This document shows positions 62,503 through 64,000 of a stretch of 64,000 nucleotides of DNA, piece by piece. The stretch lies in NCBI GenBank assembly GCA_963678675.1, contig OY783201.1, positions 20,143,769 through 20,207,768 of the forward strand, written 5' to 3'. This DNA comes from Xiphydria camelus (taxonomy: Eukaryota > Arthropoda > Insecta > Hymenoptera > Xiphydriidae). Under the pieces are notes generated by a model that worked only from the letters and a program-made list of their open reading frames with translations, made no database searches and had not been told where the DNA came from. Every line of letters begins with the position of its first letter. The first letter of the stretch is position 1. Position numbers and translations under genes: made by a program.

Positions 62503-64000
62503 CCTTTCCTCTGATTCCTTCTTTGAACAATTTATCTAATAATAATTCCCTATCAACTGTCTCAAATGCTCTTCTTAAATCCATGAAGATTACTCCTACC
62601 ATTTTCCTTTCACTAATAAGTACTTTCCATTCATCAATAACAGTTTGAATCGCTGTTTCACAGGAGTATTGTTTTCTAAAACCTGACTGATGTTCTGTTA
62701 TGACATTGTTTATTTCCAAAAAATTATCCATTTGACTTTTAACTATTAATTCTAGCACCTTCTCATATAATGGCAACATGTTGATTGGTCTAAGCTCACT
62801 TGCCTTTCTGGGATTAGCTACCTTCGGGATCGGAAGGATAGTGGACGTTTTCCAGTTCTCTGGACAACACCCCTCCCGTAACAAACCGTTTATTAAATCG
62901 ACAAATTCTTGTCCTATTGCACTGGTCACCAATTGCAATACTTCAGTCGATATTCCTTCCTCTGTACCCTTCTTCTTTGGGAGCCCCTTCACAATCTTCA
63001 CAAGGTCACCTATTTCAATGTTCTCAAAGTCTTCCATTACTCTTTCGTTTTCTCTACCACCTCCCAATAAAAATCTTCTTCTATTTGGACTACTGGATAC
63101 ATCACTCTTTATTGACTTCACTATGTTATTAATACTTTCCACATAGAACACGTTAAATTTATCAGCTATGCTTCCTTCCATCTTAACGTCTACTGCCTCA
63201 AAGTCTATACCCTCCATATCTCTCGTACATGATACCTCCCCTTTGATTAATTCTTTCATCGTTTTCCACATTTTTGTCGGATCATTCTTATTACAATCTA
63301 TCATTCTTTCGTAGTACTCCTTCTTCGTATCCCTTATTATTTTTACCACTGCGTTCCTTTCCACTTTAAATTTATTCCAACTATCCTCTTTATTGTCAAA
63401 AACTGCTTTTCCATACGCCCTATCTCTTCTATTTGCCATTATTCTAATCTCATCTGAGTACCATTTTTTCCCTCCCATGTTCCTTGCACCTTATATGTCC
63501 TTTTGGGTGCGAACTTGTCCAGCGTATTGACTATACTGTCAACAAACATGTTTGCCCTGCTATTCAGATCCAAATCCTCATTTGATTGTACAGCATCTTT
63601 CAGGGTTCTTATGAAGTCTTCTTGTTTGATTTTATTGTAATCCCTGGCTAGGAATTCTCTACATTTATTATTTGCATTCTTTTTATTTAATACTATTTTT
63701 ATCCAGGTATGATCCGTTATTTTAGGTATATATTCTACTTTCGCATTAACAGCCATATTTGCAAACAGTAAATCAATAGTTGTTCGGCTGTCCTTTGTAA
63801 TTCTTGTCGGTTTATCGATATATTGTTTCATCCCAAGATTTACCATACCCGCTAGTAATTGCTTTTTATAGAACGTATCTACCGTAACATCTATATTAAA
63901 ATCACCTATTATTAAACAGTCTCCTTTTATTGTTAATTCCTCAGTCAAATTCTCTAGATGTCTAATAAATTCCGCATCTGACGCACTCGGTGAATGGTAC
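62503..64000 (-). pseudogene. LINE ORF2 (endonuclease and RT), partial at both ends
   Basis: The - strand enters from the window edge in the AP-endonuclease: YHSPSASDAEFIRHLENLTE, CLIIGDFNIDV, RTTIDLLFANM and KITDHTWIKIVL. A one-base loss in an A-run at about 63472 changes frame, after which KKWYSDEIRIMANRRDRAYG, ILPIPKVANPRKASELRPIN, HQSGFRKQYSCETAIQTVID and GVIFMDLRRAFETVDRELLL (RT motif A) follow until the gap. It is a jockey/R1-group type by eye. The catalytic RT motif C and ORF1 lie outside. Confidence 0.85.

Noticed and set aside
62174..63478. Single 434-residue protein across the N run
   Set aside because: It joins a LINE RT and a piggyBac fragment through unknown bases. These are two different elements.
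1..64000. tRNA, rRNA or other structured RNA genes
   Set aside because: No cloverleaf with A and B box spacing or rRNA-like stretch was noticed. The many hairpins are explained by inverted-repeat elements.

Overview
This window is nuclear DNA from an insect. A hymenopteran, possibly an ant, is my best guess from the AT-rich background with CpG-rich exons and from the mix of transposon families, but nothing here proves the taxon. Only one host gene is recognisable: Cdk9, the P-TEFb kinase catalytic subunit, with seven exons at 21288..35433 on the + strand. Joined, they give a 382-residue kinase carrying the diagnostic PITALRE motif. Everything else that can be identified is mobile DNA, mostly nested, plus AT-rich spacer.

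Layout. 1-9300: palindromic MITEs, a decayed mariner (1237-2968) with another MITE inside it, a deletion derivative of a Mutator-like element with terminal repeats (4608-5838), and a 1-kb foldback element (7165-8184). 9300-15000: two 2.45-kb PIF/Harbinger-like copies facing each other, one sitting inside a palindromic MITE. 15000-19200: a LINE fragment inside an inverted repeat, a piggyBac deletion derivative and a MITE. 20000-35433: the CpG-rich upstream region and Cdk9. Intron 4 of Cdk9 is 12.4 kb and holds a LINE stub with target-site duplications, a pogo-like element with a TTAA element inside it, a foldback element with 129-bp tandem repeats, a DDE transposase remnant, an apparently intact Ty3/gypsy retrotransposon in antisense (27985-33506) and a 595-bp palindrome.

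35900-41400: a jockey-like LINE split by a small TA insertion, foldback repeats and a piggyBac stub. 41700-54160: read as a whole, this is one DIRS-type retroelement on the - strand. It has inverted terminal repeats, an intron-bearing gag-like ORF and a YLDD reverse transcriptase. It was later invaded by a two-gene Harbinger, a TTA-flanked MITE and a 4-kb transposon of a family I cannot assign. A Mutator-like remnant that itself carries a MITE also lies within its span. 55000-62300: a piggyBac gene split by a 3-kb long-TIR element encoding a PIN-nuclease-like, Cys-rich protein, next to an apparently intact three-exon piggyBac (59237-62184). 62303-62502 is an assembly gap. 62503-64000 is a LINE that runs off the window.

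Several insertions can be ordered because the uninterrupted target is visible elsewhere or the reading frame is restored when the insert is removed. Several coding breaks fall in A or T runs, so some apparent pseudogenes may reflect base-calling errors rather than decay.
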